Below are positions 54,165 through 64,000 of a stretch of DNA of 64,000 nucleotides, one piece after another. The notes under the pieces were generated by a model. It worked only from the letters and a program-made list of their open reading frames with translations, had not been told where the DNA came from and made no database searches. How positions within the stretch are numbered: the stretch's first letter is position 1; every line of letters begins with the position of its first letter. Origin of the DNA: Diphasiastrum complanatum (lineage: Eukaryota; Streptophyta; Lycopodiopsida; Lycopodiales; Lycopodiaceae); contig CM055113.1 of NCBI GenBank assembly GCA_029204225.1, forward strand, positions 1,839,973 through 1,903,972, in the 5' to 3' direction. The position numbers and the translations under genes were made by a program.

Positions 54165-55310
54165 GGTAGCCAACTATGACAACTGATTTGCTTATAGATC
54201 TTGATTTACTATATTGTTCATCTTTCAAAAAATTTGTTCAAAACTGCTTCAATTTGTGCGAATGTGTGTGTATATGTTATATGTTTCAACAATTCACCTT
54301 ATATGCTTTGAAAATGTACGTTTAAAGCAAATCTCTTAAACTTACGTTTAAAGCAAATCTCTTAAACTATGTAAGTCTAAATTTGTAGTTTACAAATTAC
54401 AAATGTAAGTGTCAAATCTAATCTTGTATCATATCTTTGATTTTACTATAGTATGTTCAAAGTAATAATCTTCGCTTGAAAATAATATTTTTTTTTTTGT
54501 AAAATCAATTTCTACATTATCTGTATAACTTTTTTTCCAATGTATACTATTCTTCTACAATTGACTATTTAAAACTTCTATTTGAAAACCCAAAAAATTT
54601 CGTTATAGAATACAGATTTGTTACAAAGATATAGTAAATGCAAAGTTTTTGGAAACTTTGGTTTACCCTAGTAGCTTCTTCATTTGATATCCTTAACTTA
54701 TCGAGTGACAAAATCTGATTGCATGAAAAGTTCCAAGTTCTTCCGATAAAATTCTTACCAATTACGACAACTACTTTCCTTACAGATCTTGATTTGGCAG
54801 ATTCTTGTCCATCTTTCAACAATTACGTTAGAAAGTCATTTCAATTTTTGCATAGTTAGTTCATGGCTGTATTATTGCTTTGGGAATGCAATTTTTTCAA
54901 GTAAATTGCATCTTTGGCAATTTCCAATGTGTGGGTATATGATCTATGTTTTGACAATTTGGCTACATGGTTTGGAAATTTAAATTTAAAGCAAATCTCT
55001 TCAACTATATAAAGTGTAAATTTGTAGTACATTAAAACCCCCAAATGTAGGTTCGTCCTAATCCTGTATCATATCTTTGATTCTATCATAGTGCATACAA
55101 AGTAGTTATCTTCTATTCAAAATAATATTGCGCTCTGTAAAATCAGCTTGTACGATATTTGTGTTAGTTTTTTTCCACAATGTATATGTTTTTCAACAAT
55201 TGAATTCCTAATGTATATGATTTTTAACAATCGAATATTTTAGACCTCTTTTTGAAAAGCCAAAAAATTTCCATTTCACAATACATGTTTGTTAAACAGA
55301 TACAAAAATG
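54165..55310 (+). repeat. Diverged direct duplication, unit about 587 bp, within the Helitron
   Basis: Phrases of unit 1 recur in order about 587 bp later: AGATCTTGATTT (54198 and 54785), TTTAAAGCAAATCTCTT (54328 and 54988), TGTATCATATCTTTGATT, AATAATATT, TGTAAAATCA and AAAGCCAAAAAATTTC. Unit 1 also contains an extra small tandem copy of ACGTTTAAAGCAAATCTC (about 54324-54366). No coding potential is seen. Confidence 0.72.
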
Positions 55311-57745
55311 GCTACTGCAAGCAACTTTTTTGAGAGTTTGGCAATGTCGCTAGAACACGAAAGTAGGCCACAAGAAATCAGCTTCCAAGAAATCATACAA
55401 TATTTTGAAACATGTTTAGATAAAAGAGATCCAATTGCAATTCATTAGCAACAAAAATATTTTGATACAGATTGAAATATGCACAAAATATCATTGTCTA
55501 TGACAGAATATGTTATCAAAGATCAAACACAAATAAAGTACACTACTGTTGTATATCTTGACGAATTTCTGCTCACTTGGACTTGTTTGGCTTTAAACAT
55601 CAATCTGATCATTGTTTTGTCAACCAATCTCGAAGAAATATGGCATAGTATAAAAACATGTCCTGTTAGTATTTCAAAAACAATAACATTATTGTATGAT
55701 GCACAAAACAAACAATATTTGCCTTCAATACCAAGTTCTCAAACAATTATTTGCAATACTCAACAAGCAAGTGTCAATGTTGCTACTGAAGAGGCAACTT
55801 TTGAATACAATACAGAAATCATGCCAATCACTAAAACAATAAACTGGAAAAGAAAACAACAGACAAAGTTCTATTGGCATGCTCATATGAGTCGTTAATT
55901 ACTCAAAATAATGGCTGACAAAACTTTGAAAATTGAGCAAATTGCGAATTCTTTTTTAGAAACTATGAAAATCCCAAGCGAATGTTTGACTACAAAACAA
56001 GTCACAAGACACATCAAATACTTGAAAAAACAAAACACAGAACATTGTCATGGCATAATGCCAAGAACATATATTCAACAATATGTTAAAAATAGAACTT
56101 GTTTTGAATGGACAACTTTATACCGTGAACGAATTTTACAACTAATTCATGATAACAAATATCTCTTTGGTATTGAAATCACAAAACAATTTTGCTCGAT
56201 TATTGATTTACATGCACATATTCAAATAATTGCAATTGCCCGATATATATGATACTTAAAAAGACAAAATAATGAACTCCCAAATAATCAATCTGCACAT
56301 TATCGTATTTCTCAAGGTACAAATCATAATGTTGCTCAAAATAAGAAACAACAAAGGTACCTTCGACAAATAAAAGACACACCTATACATGTATGCCGTA
56401 GTTGTGGAAAACTCAATTTCAAGCATCAAACAAAGCAATTACCAGTAGAAATAAGCCTATATTTAAAACAATCAAAACAAAACAATTTTGATTATGCAAA
56501 TGAACATACAATGCAAACTTGTAGAAATTGTTATAAATATTTGAAGGCTAAAAGAATGCCGCCATTTCTATTCCCAATAAATGTATCAATGAACAAAAAA
56601 ATACCAACCGTTGAAAAATTGAACCAATTGGAAGAACGCTTAGTATCACCTAGACTTGCATTTGCACAAATTCGGCAAATGCACCCAGTTTTTGGTCAAT
56701 TTAGTTTGCTCGGAAGCGTTGTTAACGTACCTAGTAACTTGGATAAGATTCAAACTACACTGCCTCAATTCCCTGATGAGAATTCCACTATAGCTATACA
56801 AATAAAGCAAAAGCTTGAATATAAATAAGTTTTTGCTTCAGGCTTAATTAGACCTAATATCGTAATGACAACATTTCAAGACCTTTGCAAAACAAATTTG
56901 TATACTGAATTGGGCATACAACTTCTTCCTAATTGGAAAGAACAATTACAAGCCGATGAATTTGCATATTGATTACAGATTACTAATAGCAATATTATAT
57001 CATCAAGTAGTCCTACAACCGTTATCTTTTCCGATAAAGAAACCATGGACTTTGTTGAAATTGCAGATGAGACGTTTTCAGATACCCTTATACATAATTT
57101 TTTAACATCACAACAAATACAAGATTTTGAAGACAAAATCATTTTCAATAGCACCAGCCGAAGGTTATCAACCATTGGGATTATTTCAAGGCAAAGATAG
57201 TGAAGAATTGAATTTCCCAACTTCGTTTTATGGATGTCGACAACAGAAAATGCTCTTCGAAAACAATACATATCAACAAATTGCACAATGGCCATGATAG
57301 GTGTTTCGCAACTCACATTCCAAATCTATTTTACAAAACTATTAAATGTCAAATTAAGTTCATTTTATCAATTGCACAGTTTCGTATACGAAAAGGAAAA
57401 ACTTATGGACGTACTCTTAAAGTAAAAGACATGCTTGACACTTCGAAAATTGCCACAATAATGAAATCTGATATTGGATATAGAGATCTAGGAATGCTAC
57501 GCACATCACCCGATTATCTTGACAAAACAGAAAAGGACATATTTGTGATGATCAGACAACTAGGATCAGCAACATTATTTGTAACGTTCACAAGTGTTGA
57601 GTCACATTGGCCAGAAATTGTAACATGTTTGCATAACTTAGCAAATATTCATAACTCAGATACACACTTGCATTTAGAAGAAAACAATATACAAAACCTT
57701 ATTCGACATGATCCTGTAACTTGTGCAAGATATTACAATCATATA
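55311..57745 (+). pseudogene. Helitron Rep N-terminal region (decayed)
   Basis: Plus-strand blocks separated by stops and frame changes. 56390-56830 has paired Cys motifs (CRSCGKLNF and CRNCYKYLK), then KMPPF-like KRMPPFLFP, LEERLVSPRLAFAQIRQM and GSVVNVPSNLDK, matching the DUF6570-type region found upstream of Rep in some Helitron polyproteins. About 57130-57235 has APAEGYQPLGLFQGKDSEE and FPTSFYG. 57230-57745 has DLGMLRTSPDYLDKTEKDIF, MIRQLGSATLFVTFTSVESHW and HDPVTCARYYNH, the core of the Helitron_like_N domain. The Rep catalytic HUH/two-Tyr region and the helicase are absent because the sequence breaks off at about 57745, where a copia LTR starts. Confidence 0.82.
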
Positions 57746-57783
57746 TGTTCATTTCTCTTTCCCACTCTGTTTATCTATTATAC

Positions 57784-58035
57784 TGTTAACCCTCTATATT
57801 AGTTAACTTTTTATTACTCCCCAACCCTAACATTTATCCAGGGTGCACTGTATTACAAAATCATAACAACATGCAGGCCTTTCGTAATCGCATCAGATCA
57901 CCTTGTTTCTATTGTCAATACAGTTTGGAAGGCATTCTCTTGGCTTTTGGTGTGTTCCCTGCTTCTCATGATGAATGTAGCTGATGTGTTGCTTGCCAAA
58001 GTAGCTAGCTATTACTGCCAGTAAGATTTGTGACA
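57784..58035 (+). mobile_element. Copia 5' LTR inserted in the Helitron
   Basis: The end is set by the primer site TGGTATCAG at 58036; the LTR ends TGTGACA. The start is taken as TGTTAACCC at 57784, though TGTTCATTTC at 57746, exactly where Helitron homology ends, is an alternative. The length is 250-290 bp. No 3' LTR remains to confirm it. Confidence 0.55.
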
Positions 58036-59950
58036 TGGTATCAGATTCTGGCTATGGAGCAGCATGATGTTAGCTTGGAGCCGAATTTCGGGAGAATTCG
58101 AAGAAAGAACTGTGTACGAATTTCGGGAGAATTCGAAGAACCGTGTACGGTTAGACAAGCAAACATATCAGTCAGTTGTGTTAATGGGTTGTGGACACTG
58201 ATTTGAGCATACAAGTTGCCGAATTGGCTTTACAGTAGATACTGATTCACAGTATCAAAGGACATTTGAATTGGCTGTGAGAGGAGGGTTTCAAAGCTGC
58301 AGTTCTATTTCAAAAAATCAAGAAAAGTGAAATAGCTATCGAAAAAAGCCTCATAACTCAGCCGATTGGACGCCGTTTTTGAAGCCGTAAAGCCAAGAAT
58401 CATCTTGAGGAAGGTCGCTGGAGGGCCACTATTGAATTCTTCAGTTTCCAGTCAGATTAACATCACCAACAGAAGATACGTTAAACTTTTCATAGAGCGA
58501 AAAGATCAGAATTTTTTCAGACAGTCTGTAAACTGTTGATTCTCCACCAAATCGAGCTTGAAAAGGGTCCAAACACTCTTAAGTGCATGGGCGACCTCAG
58601 GAGTAGGATCTGACATGGGTCAGATTGATCCAAAGCGAGCTTGAAAGGGGTCCAAACACTCTTAAGTGCATGGGCGAACTCAGCAGTAGGATCTGACAGG
58701 GGTCAGATTGATCAACCGAGCTGAAAGTTCAAGCTAGGAGCTTGGAGGAAGGGCGGATTTCTCTCTCCCTAACTCGACCCGCTTGGTAGCATAGTGTTTG
58801 GAGTGCCATAGTGGACCTAAGAGCTGGACTGGATACGCAGATTTAGTCTCGTCCATTGGATAGCAGCCTCATTGAATCCAGGGTTCATGAACATCACATC
58901 TTGGCCGTCGTTTTGAAATGAACCACTAGATTTCCAAAGTGAATTAATCCACTTCATATGAAGGGGTGGAAGGGCAAACATCCATGCAACTTCATTAAAA
59001 AAAATTCAAAGCCAAAGGGACCCTGAAATTCAATTTTAGTTGAAAGGTGCTTTTTCTTCAAGGTGAATAAAGGGTGTATTTTCTTCTATTACTCGGTTTA
59101 AGGCCGTCCAAAAGCAAAAATACTCCAAATTAAGGGGAAAAAAGGATTGTATCCTGCAAGTTCAACTTCCTTTGGACAAAGAGTGTGTCGTTGTGTCTTG
59201 AGGAGAAATCCATTATGAGCACTACTTGAATCATTTCAAAGGCAAGGAAGGCAGTGACGAGGTGTAGGGGGAATTTTTGTAATTTGGAGAGAATTTGGTG
59301 ACTTGTGCCAAATTTGGTGGAAGGGGGTCCTCTGGCAAAAGTGGTTAGACTTTTAAGTTGACCAAAAAGTGTCACAAACGTCTTCAACCTAGTTCATTGG
59401 TCTTCTGAGAGGTGCTAAAGGTCAAATTTTGACGACGTGGCTAACCTGCATGATTCGGTGCTTGGAGAGGCGAGCAAATTGGACAGGGTGTCCAATCATA
59501 GCATCTCACAAAGATGCTCATCGATACTGAAGAAGTGCCTCCATCACAAGGTGAACAACGGGATCATCATGATGACTATGACATACTCTCTACCAATCAA
59601 GATAGATGGAAAGGGACAAACCATTTGGTGCAAAAAGGATCGAAGTGGCGGGTGATAAGCGTAAGGAGAAGGATTTTCCTTGGGACACTTACTCTCCATG
59701 AAGTGTGTCACCACAACGGAAGCTACCTAAATGGTACACTAAGCTTATGGAGAGCGCAAAAAAGAGGTAGTCCAAAATAGCAAACAGGGAGAGTTGAGAC
59801 ACTCCTCAGGAGAAAGAAAAGAACCAGATAGATATCAAGTGAACCTGGTACTTACGAGTCACATAATTGAAACCAATGAGCCTACTTGCTACGAGGATGC
59901 GAAGGATGATGAAACATGGCAGAAAGCTATGCAAGAGAAAGTAGACTCTG
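58036..59950 (+). pseudogene. Copia internal region, mostly unrecognisable
   Basis: It begins with an initiator tRNA-Met-type primer site (TGGTATCAGATTC). Most of it is decayed beyond recognition. Near 59800-59950 there is a phrase typical of the linker before copia RT (ERKEPDRYQVN, PTCYEDAKDDETWQKAMQEK). The sequence is then cut by gypsy DNA. Small tandem repeats lie at about 58083-58146 (CGAATTTCGGGAGAATTCGA twice) and 58551-58715. Confidence 0.62.
58551..58715 (+). repeat. Tandem duplication, unit about 82 bp
   Basis: CGAGCTTGAAA.GGGTCCAAACACTCTTAAGTGCATGGGCGA through GTAGGATCTGACA.GGGTCAGATTGATC occurs twice, starting at about 58553 and 58637, with very few differences. Confidence 0.9.
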
Positions 59951-59990
59951 TTGGATTCAGGTTAGGCAAGGAAAGAAACCCACTACAATT

Positions 59991-60008
59991 TGGCGCCGTT
60001 GCCGGGGA
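59991..60008 (+). promoter_or_regulatory. Gypsy primer-binding site, tRNA-Asp type
   Basis: TGGCGCCGTTGCCGGGGA matches the site complementary to the 3' end of plant tRNA-Asp used by Athila and Tat-type gypsy elements. Confidence 0.85.
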
Positions 60009-60289
60009 GCTATGCCAATTTTTCAGTTTGTAGCATGTTTGTTGGATGGTTAGCTTGCATTAGGCATCTTGTCGTGGCATGAATAGTGTTAGATCTGCAT
60101 TTATGATTAGTTTGGGAGTGATTTTGCTTGATTTGAGTGGATTTGCTTGTTTGAAATATAATCTGATTATAAAACAAGGAAAGCTATTCAGATCACCAAT
60201 CTTAAGATCCATTTGGATCTGAGATATCAGAGAAAATAACAAAAATTGGTCAAATCTGCCTGATTTTGGTCAAAAGGAAGCAAAAAGCG

Positions 60290-60985
60290 TCATCAGAGCT
60301 TATAACTTTTTATCCTCTTTCAGGAAACCTTCGACGAGTTGCAAACACCTTCGGTTTTGTTCACAAAACCTTCAGTTTGAAGGGCGAAGATTAATTCCTA
60401 GCAGATTTCCAAAAACATCAAAAAAATCGTCAAAAAACATCAAAAAATCACCAAAACCCTAAAAATACAAAAAAAGAACCTTCGCCCAATTTATTATGCT
60501 TAGGTGTAGTTCAGATCTATCTATTGCCAGGTTGACGAAAAATAATACCAAAAATAGAAGAGTTTTCAGAAGATCAGTTGTCATATTGCCATAGTTTTGC
60601 CAAAAAAGTCACTTTTTTGCAAAAATACCAGTATTACTCTTGATCCTTCGCCAAAACCTTCGTCGAGTTTTTAAAGAATTCTATTTATAGTAAAATACTA
60701 TTTTTGAGGTCGACGAAGATTCTTCTTGATCAGATCACAAAAAATCCTGATTTTTACCCTCGTCAAACTATAGAAACTGTATTTTCTTGTTTCAGAAACC
60801 TTCGTCCGGTTTTTCATAGTTTTATCTGTGTCAGATCTTCCATCTGAGAAGTTGGCGAAGGTTATTTCCCAAGAAATTGTCAGAAAAGTTGTTCAGAGAG
60901 TTTTTTTTTTTTTTTTTCTAAAATAGTATTGTTGAACCTTCGTCGAGACAATCTTCGCCTAGTGAACCTTCGCCAGTCCTATTTT
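60290..60985 (+). repeat. Gypsy leader with CGAAGGTT motif cluster
   Basis: Non-coding leader before gag. About ten related words in both orientations: AACCTTCGACGAG (about 60325), GGCGAAGATT (about 60381), GAACCTTCGCCC (about 60477), GATCCTTCGCC (about 60643), AACCTTCGTCGAG (about 60654), GTCGACGAAGATTC (about 60709), AACCTTCGTCC (about 60798), GGCGAAGGTT (about 60853), GAACCTTCGTCGAG (about 60934) and GAACCTTCGCC (about 60964). The same word fills the pol-ORF spacer of copies A and B. Confidence 0.78.
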
Positions 60986-61207
60986 TAGTTTCTAATTTTC
61001 CAGATCAAGTCTCTCTCAAAATTTGGGTCAAATCTGATATAATCTGATTTGGATTTTGAGAGATTTATCATTTGATTGTATTTCAAAATCATTTTTACGA
61101 TATAGCAATCAGATTCTTGGGAAGTGGAATAGATCTAGCAGATTTGATCTGAGATAGTTTTTTGATAGAAAAATCTAGATCCAATCTCATTGTCTGCTTG
61201 ATCTAAG

Positions 61208-61806
61208 ATGGCTGCCCCTGGAACTGTTCCTGGAGGTGCTCCACAGGAAGTCAATCCAATTATTGTTAGAAGAGCACCCCGTTTGGATCTACCCAAATAT
61301 AATGGATTAACAGATCCAGTTAGATTTCTAATGATCTATGCTGAATCCTGTGAAGTCTATGGAAAATTTTTCCCTCAAGACAAACTTAAGCTGTTTCGTA
61401 TGGCCTTAACAGAGCAGCACAAGATTGGTACTATAATCAAGATGAAACTGAATGTACAGATTGGGAGGTTGTTAAACGAGCCCTTATCACACGGTTCAAA
61501 CCACGGAAGTTTATGGAAGACCCTTTTCTACTTTTAAGTAAAATTAAAATGGGAAAGCGAGAAATGGTTCGAGATTACATTGAACGGGTGAAACGCCTCA
61601 GATCTGAGTGCGAACCTGAGCCGATTAACAAAAATGCCATGATTATGTGGTTTTTGTCAGGTCTACCTAAACAGATCAGACATGAGCTGAAATGCCATAA
61701 TGAGTATGCACTCTTGCAAAATGCTATGGACGATGCAATTCGGGAGGAGGATGAAGATTCAGATGATGAGCCGAATATCAGTATGTTGCCTTATACAGTA
61801 GGGTAG
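61208..61806 (+). pseudogene. Ty3/gypsy gag
   Basis: ATG 61208 opens MAAPGTVPGGAPQEVNP, then the gag core RLDLPKYNGLTDPVRFL and KLKLFRMAL. A frame change near 61425 moves the frame, and it continues WYYNQDETECTDWEVV, RFKPRKFMED and YIERVKRLRSECEP to NAMIMWFLSGLP and a stop at 61804. It is a retrotransposon gag of the DUF4219/retrotrans_gag type. The zinc knuckle and pol are missing because of the copia insertion just downstream. Confidence 0.82.
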
Positions 61807-61840
61807 ACTACTACAACATCCACTGATGAGGAGAAAAAGA

Positions 61841-62860
61841 GTGATTGACTGATGAGAAATTCGTCGGATTTGCGAAACTTTCATGAAGGCGAATCAATCA
61901 CGACTCTCTTCAGTTCGGATGGAGTTCAGATGCGACCGCTGGACACTGCCAGTTGAGTCGCTCCTACAATCCTCCAGAGTGTAGTCACTCACTGTTGATC
62001 TACGTTCATAAATTTAATACAACATTCGACTTAGTTTCAACCAAATTGCGGAATTCAAGTGAACAAGAAAACTCAGACATATGAAATATCAACATAAGCA
62101 TTCAACATCCAAGTTCAGACACGACAAGAGAATAATCTATATTAATTTTCTCTGAATTTCTTCAAGCACTGCATGCGAATCCACGCAGTGCGTTGGCATG
62201 AAAGAAACACGGTTCTCTTGCGAGTAGTAGTCTCACTTCACTAGCGGACAGTTGGATCTTCTGATCCTAGACAAAATTGTCTTTGCACACAAGCGGACAT
62301 GTATTATGTATATCGTCTTGATTGCTTACTAGCATCAGACTTCTTCACTCTGTTACACTCTCTGTATTCTGTTTTTATCTATATGTCAAGTATGATCCAG
62401 TAAGTACGGTCTCTCTATGTAAATCTAAGATTAGAGTGATTAAGCATCTACAACTAACCAGAGAATTACAAGAGTGACAGATTAGCCACGACCTAGGGAG
62501 TATCTACTGACGTCATGCCATCAGATCAGATTACTATACTTCTGGGTACTTGCATGATCTTTGGTGGTACTCCTTGGGCCGTGAGTGCTGAACGAGTTTC
62601 GTTTACCTCGTCTGCCTTCTTCCGTACTGGACTGCAAAGGAATCTCGTTCGTAAATATTTCATGTTCGCGAACTGTTCATCTTCATCTCCGTTGACTTTA
62701 GCGTTTGCGAAACTCTTCGTGTTTCGTGTCTCCAGATGTTCGAGTTCGCGAACATCTTCGTCATGCGAAGGGCTGAAAGCTAGCAAGGCTTTGTAATCAT
62801 TTTGCTTCTTCAGCTCCCTCTCAAAGCATGATAGCTTTACGATCCCGAGACTGATCCTTT
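61841..62860 (-). mobile_element. Probable 3' LTR and 3' UTR of minus-strand copia
   Basis: Non-coding sequence between the end of RNase H (about 62870) and the gypsy gag. The low-coordinate edge is taken as TGATTGACTG at 61841 (the complement of ...CA). At 62590-62770 it contains many TTCG/CGAA words, such as GTTCGCGAACTGTTC and GAGTTCGCGAAC, in both orientations. The LTR start on the high side is not fixed. Confidence 0.5.
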
Positions 62861-62869
62861 ACCTCTCAA

Positions 62870-63979
62870 AGAGTCCTTTGTCCAGGGCCTTTGTGAAGAT
62901 GTCAGCAACCATGTCTTTCGTTCCTAAGAAGGTGGTCTTTCTTTTCAATCAGATCCTTGATCAAGTGATACTTGATCGCAATGTGCTTCGTTCTGGAATG
63001 GAACACGAGATCTTTCGTCAGGTGTATTGCAGAGGTGTTGTCCATCTGCAAGACCAGAGGCTCGTTCCTTGTTTTGTCCAATTTGTTCAGGAACTACCTT
63101 AGCCAAATTATTTTGTTGGCCATCTTCGTTGCTACTACGTACTCTGCTTCACAAGATGACGACTACAACAGTCTACTTTTTGTTGACCCAGAGAACTGCT
63201 GCTCCTGATGCGATGGTGCATCCTCCTGAGATGCTTTTACAATCGTCCTTGAGAGATGCCTAGCTAGCATCGCTGTAGGAAAGTATCCTGAAACCCGCAC
63301 CACGACAATCACACAAGCCATAATCCCTCGTTGATTGAAGATATTGCAAAATTTGTTTCGCAATCTTACAATGTGTCGAGCCTGGATTCGTGCAGAATTG
63401 GCTCATCCTGAATACTGCATAGGCAATATCAAGACATGTGTTGTCCGCAAGGTACATCAGTGATCCTATTAGCTTCCTGTAAGGTGTGAGCTACATCTGT
63501 TCTCTCTCTTCCTCAATCCTTGGACAGTCATCATTCGTTAGCACCGTCCCTGCGAGCATTGGAGTGTTCGCTCCTTTGTATTTCAGCATCCCAAAGTCCT
63601 CTAGGATCTTCTGGGTGTATCTGGATTGGTGAAGGTATAACTTACCTCCCTCATAGTCCCTCTCAATTTGTAAGCATAGGTAACACATGGCTTCTCCCAG
63701 ATCCACTCTCTTGAAATGTTTCGAGATGTCTGTCTTCACCTCAACAATTAGGTGCTCACTCCTGCAAAGTATCAGAGTGTCGTCCACATATACACCATCT
63801 ATAATTCTGACATACACATTGGAGTCAGCCAACAAAGGCTTGAATCTTAATGATTTCAGGGCTTGATCTTTCTTCTTGTACCATTGTCGAGCTGACTGTT
63901 TCAGGCCATAGATGCTTCTATGCATTCTGCATACATAGTCAGGAAGTGAATTCGAGACGAATCCTGGGGGCTGATCCAT
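62870..63979 (-). pseudogene. Ty1/copia reverse transcriptase and RNase H, running off the window
   Basis: Read downward from 63979: MDQPPGFVSNSLPDYVC, YGLKQSARQWYKK, the RT active site YVDDTLILCRSEH and LCLQIERDYEGGKLYLHQ. Then come LMYLADNTCLDIAYAV and ILQYLQSTRDYGLC (63457-63260). RNase H follows with SYSDAS, SSCEAEYV and FHSRTKHIAIKYH down to about 62935. Stops interrupt it at about 63260 and in RNase H. The upstream gag-integrase part lies beyond the window. Confidence 0.87.
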
Positions 63980-64000
63980 GTAGACCTCTTCGTCTAATTT

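Larger units (their letters stand above)
59951..61840 (+). mobile_element. Ty3/gypsy 5' region, same family as copies A and B
   Basis: Only the last 40 bases or so of the LTR remain (GGCAAGGAAAGAAACCCACT...), matching the end of the LTR at 4127. The primer site, a leader rich in CGAAGGTT words and gag follow. A minus-strand copia interrupts gag at about 61840. Between them, copies A, B and this fragment cover LTR, PBS, leader, gag, the integrase end, the spacer and the extra ORF of one family. Confidence 0.8.

Overview
The window is plant nuclear DNA: AT-rich, with long spliceosomal introns, CT-rich leader and microsatellite tracts, and many nested, decayed plant-type transposable elements (Ty1/copia, Ty3/gypsy, hAT, Helitron). 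No bacterial, organellar, rRNA, tRNA or CRISPR features are visible. The species cannot be fixed. The combination of an animal-type MORC gene with a CW zinc finger, very long introns and dense old retroelements fits a large-genome plant, perhaps a non-seed plant such as a fern or lycophyte; that is only a guess.

Layout. Positions 1-9150 are a patchwork of dead elements: a Helitron polyprotein scrap (about 618-773), a copia fragment (about 1600-2250, minus), and two inverted copies of the 3' part of one Ty3/gypsy family (copy A about 2255-3785, plus; copy B about 9145-4127, minus, with its LTR). Both gypsy copies carry an unrecognised extra ORF downstream of pol. Positions 9150-14250 show no gene apart from a copia LTR/primer-site remnant near 11.9 kb.

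From about 14.3 kb to at least 42.46 kb there is one large plus-strand gene with at least 25 coding exons. It encodes a MORC-family GHKL ATPase with an S5 transducer domain, a CW zinc finger, coiled coils and a long Ser/Thr-rich tail. Its domain order and sequence look like animal MORC3/4. Its introns hold a copia element (about 18.5-20.2 kb, plus) primed by an internal site of initiator tRNA-Met, a 668-bp non-autonomous hAT element (23187-23854), and an apparently intact 4.66-kb autonomous hAT element (27857-32511) whose six-exon transposase gene runs antisense to MORC. Both hAT insertions keep perfect 8-bp target-site duplications and start with the same ten bases. Three MORC introns must use GC-AG splice sites for the reading frame to stay open.

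Positions 42.5-47.1 kb hold no recognised gene, only duplications. From 47.1 to 52.75 kb lie two minus-strand copia remnants, one with its integrase active site altered by a GGT expansion and a (CT)44 tract inside gag-pro. Positions 53.4-57.75 kb are a decayed Helitron (RPA-like segment, a DUF6570-like segment, Helitron_like_N). It is interrupted by a copia 5' end (57.75-59.95 kb), then the PBS, leader and gag of the same gypsy family as copies A and B (59.95-61.84 kb), then a minus-strand copia 3' end running off the window (61.84-64.0 kb).

The only genes that look functional are the MORC gene and the hAT transposase; the rest is retroelement debris.
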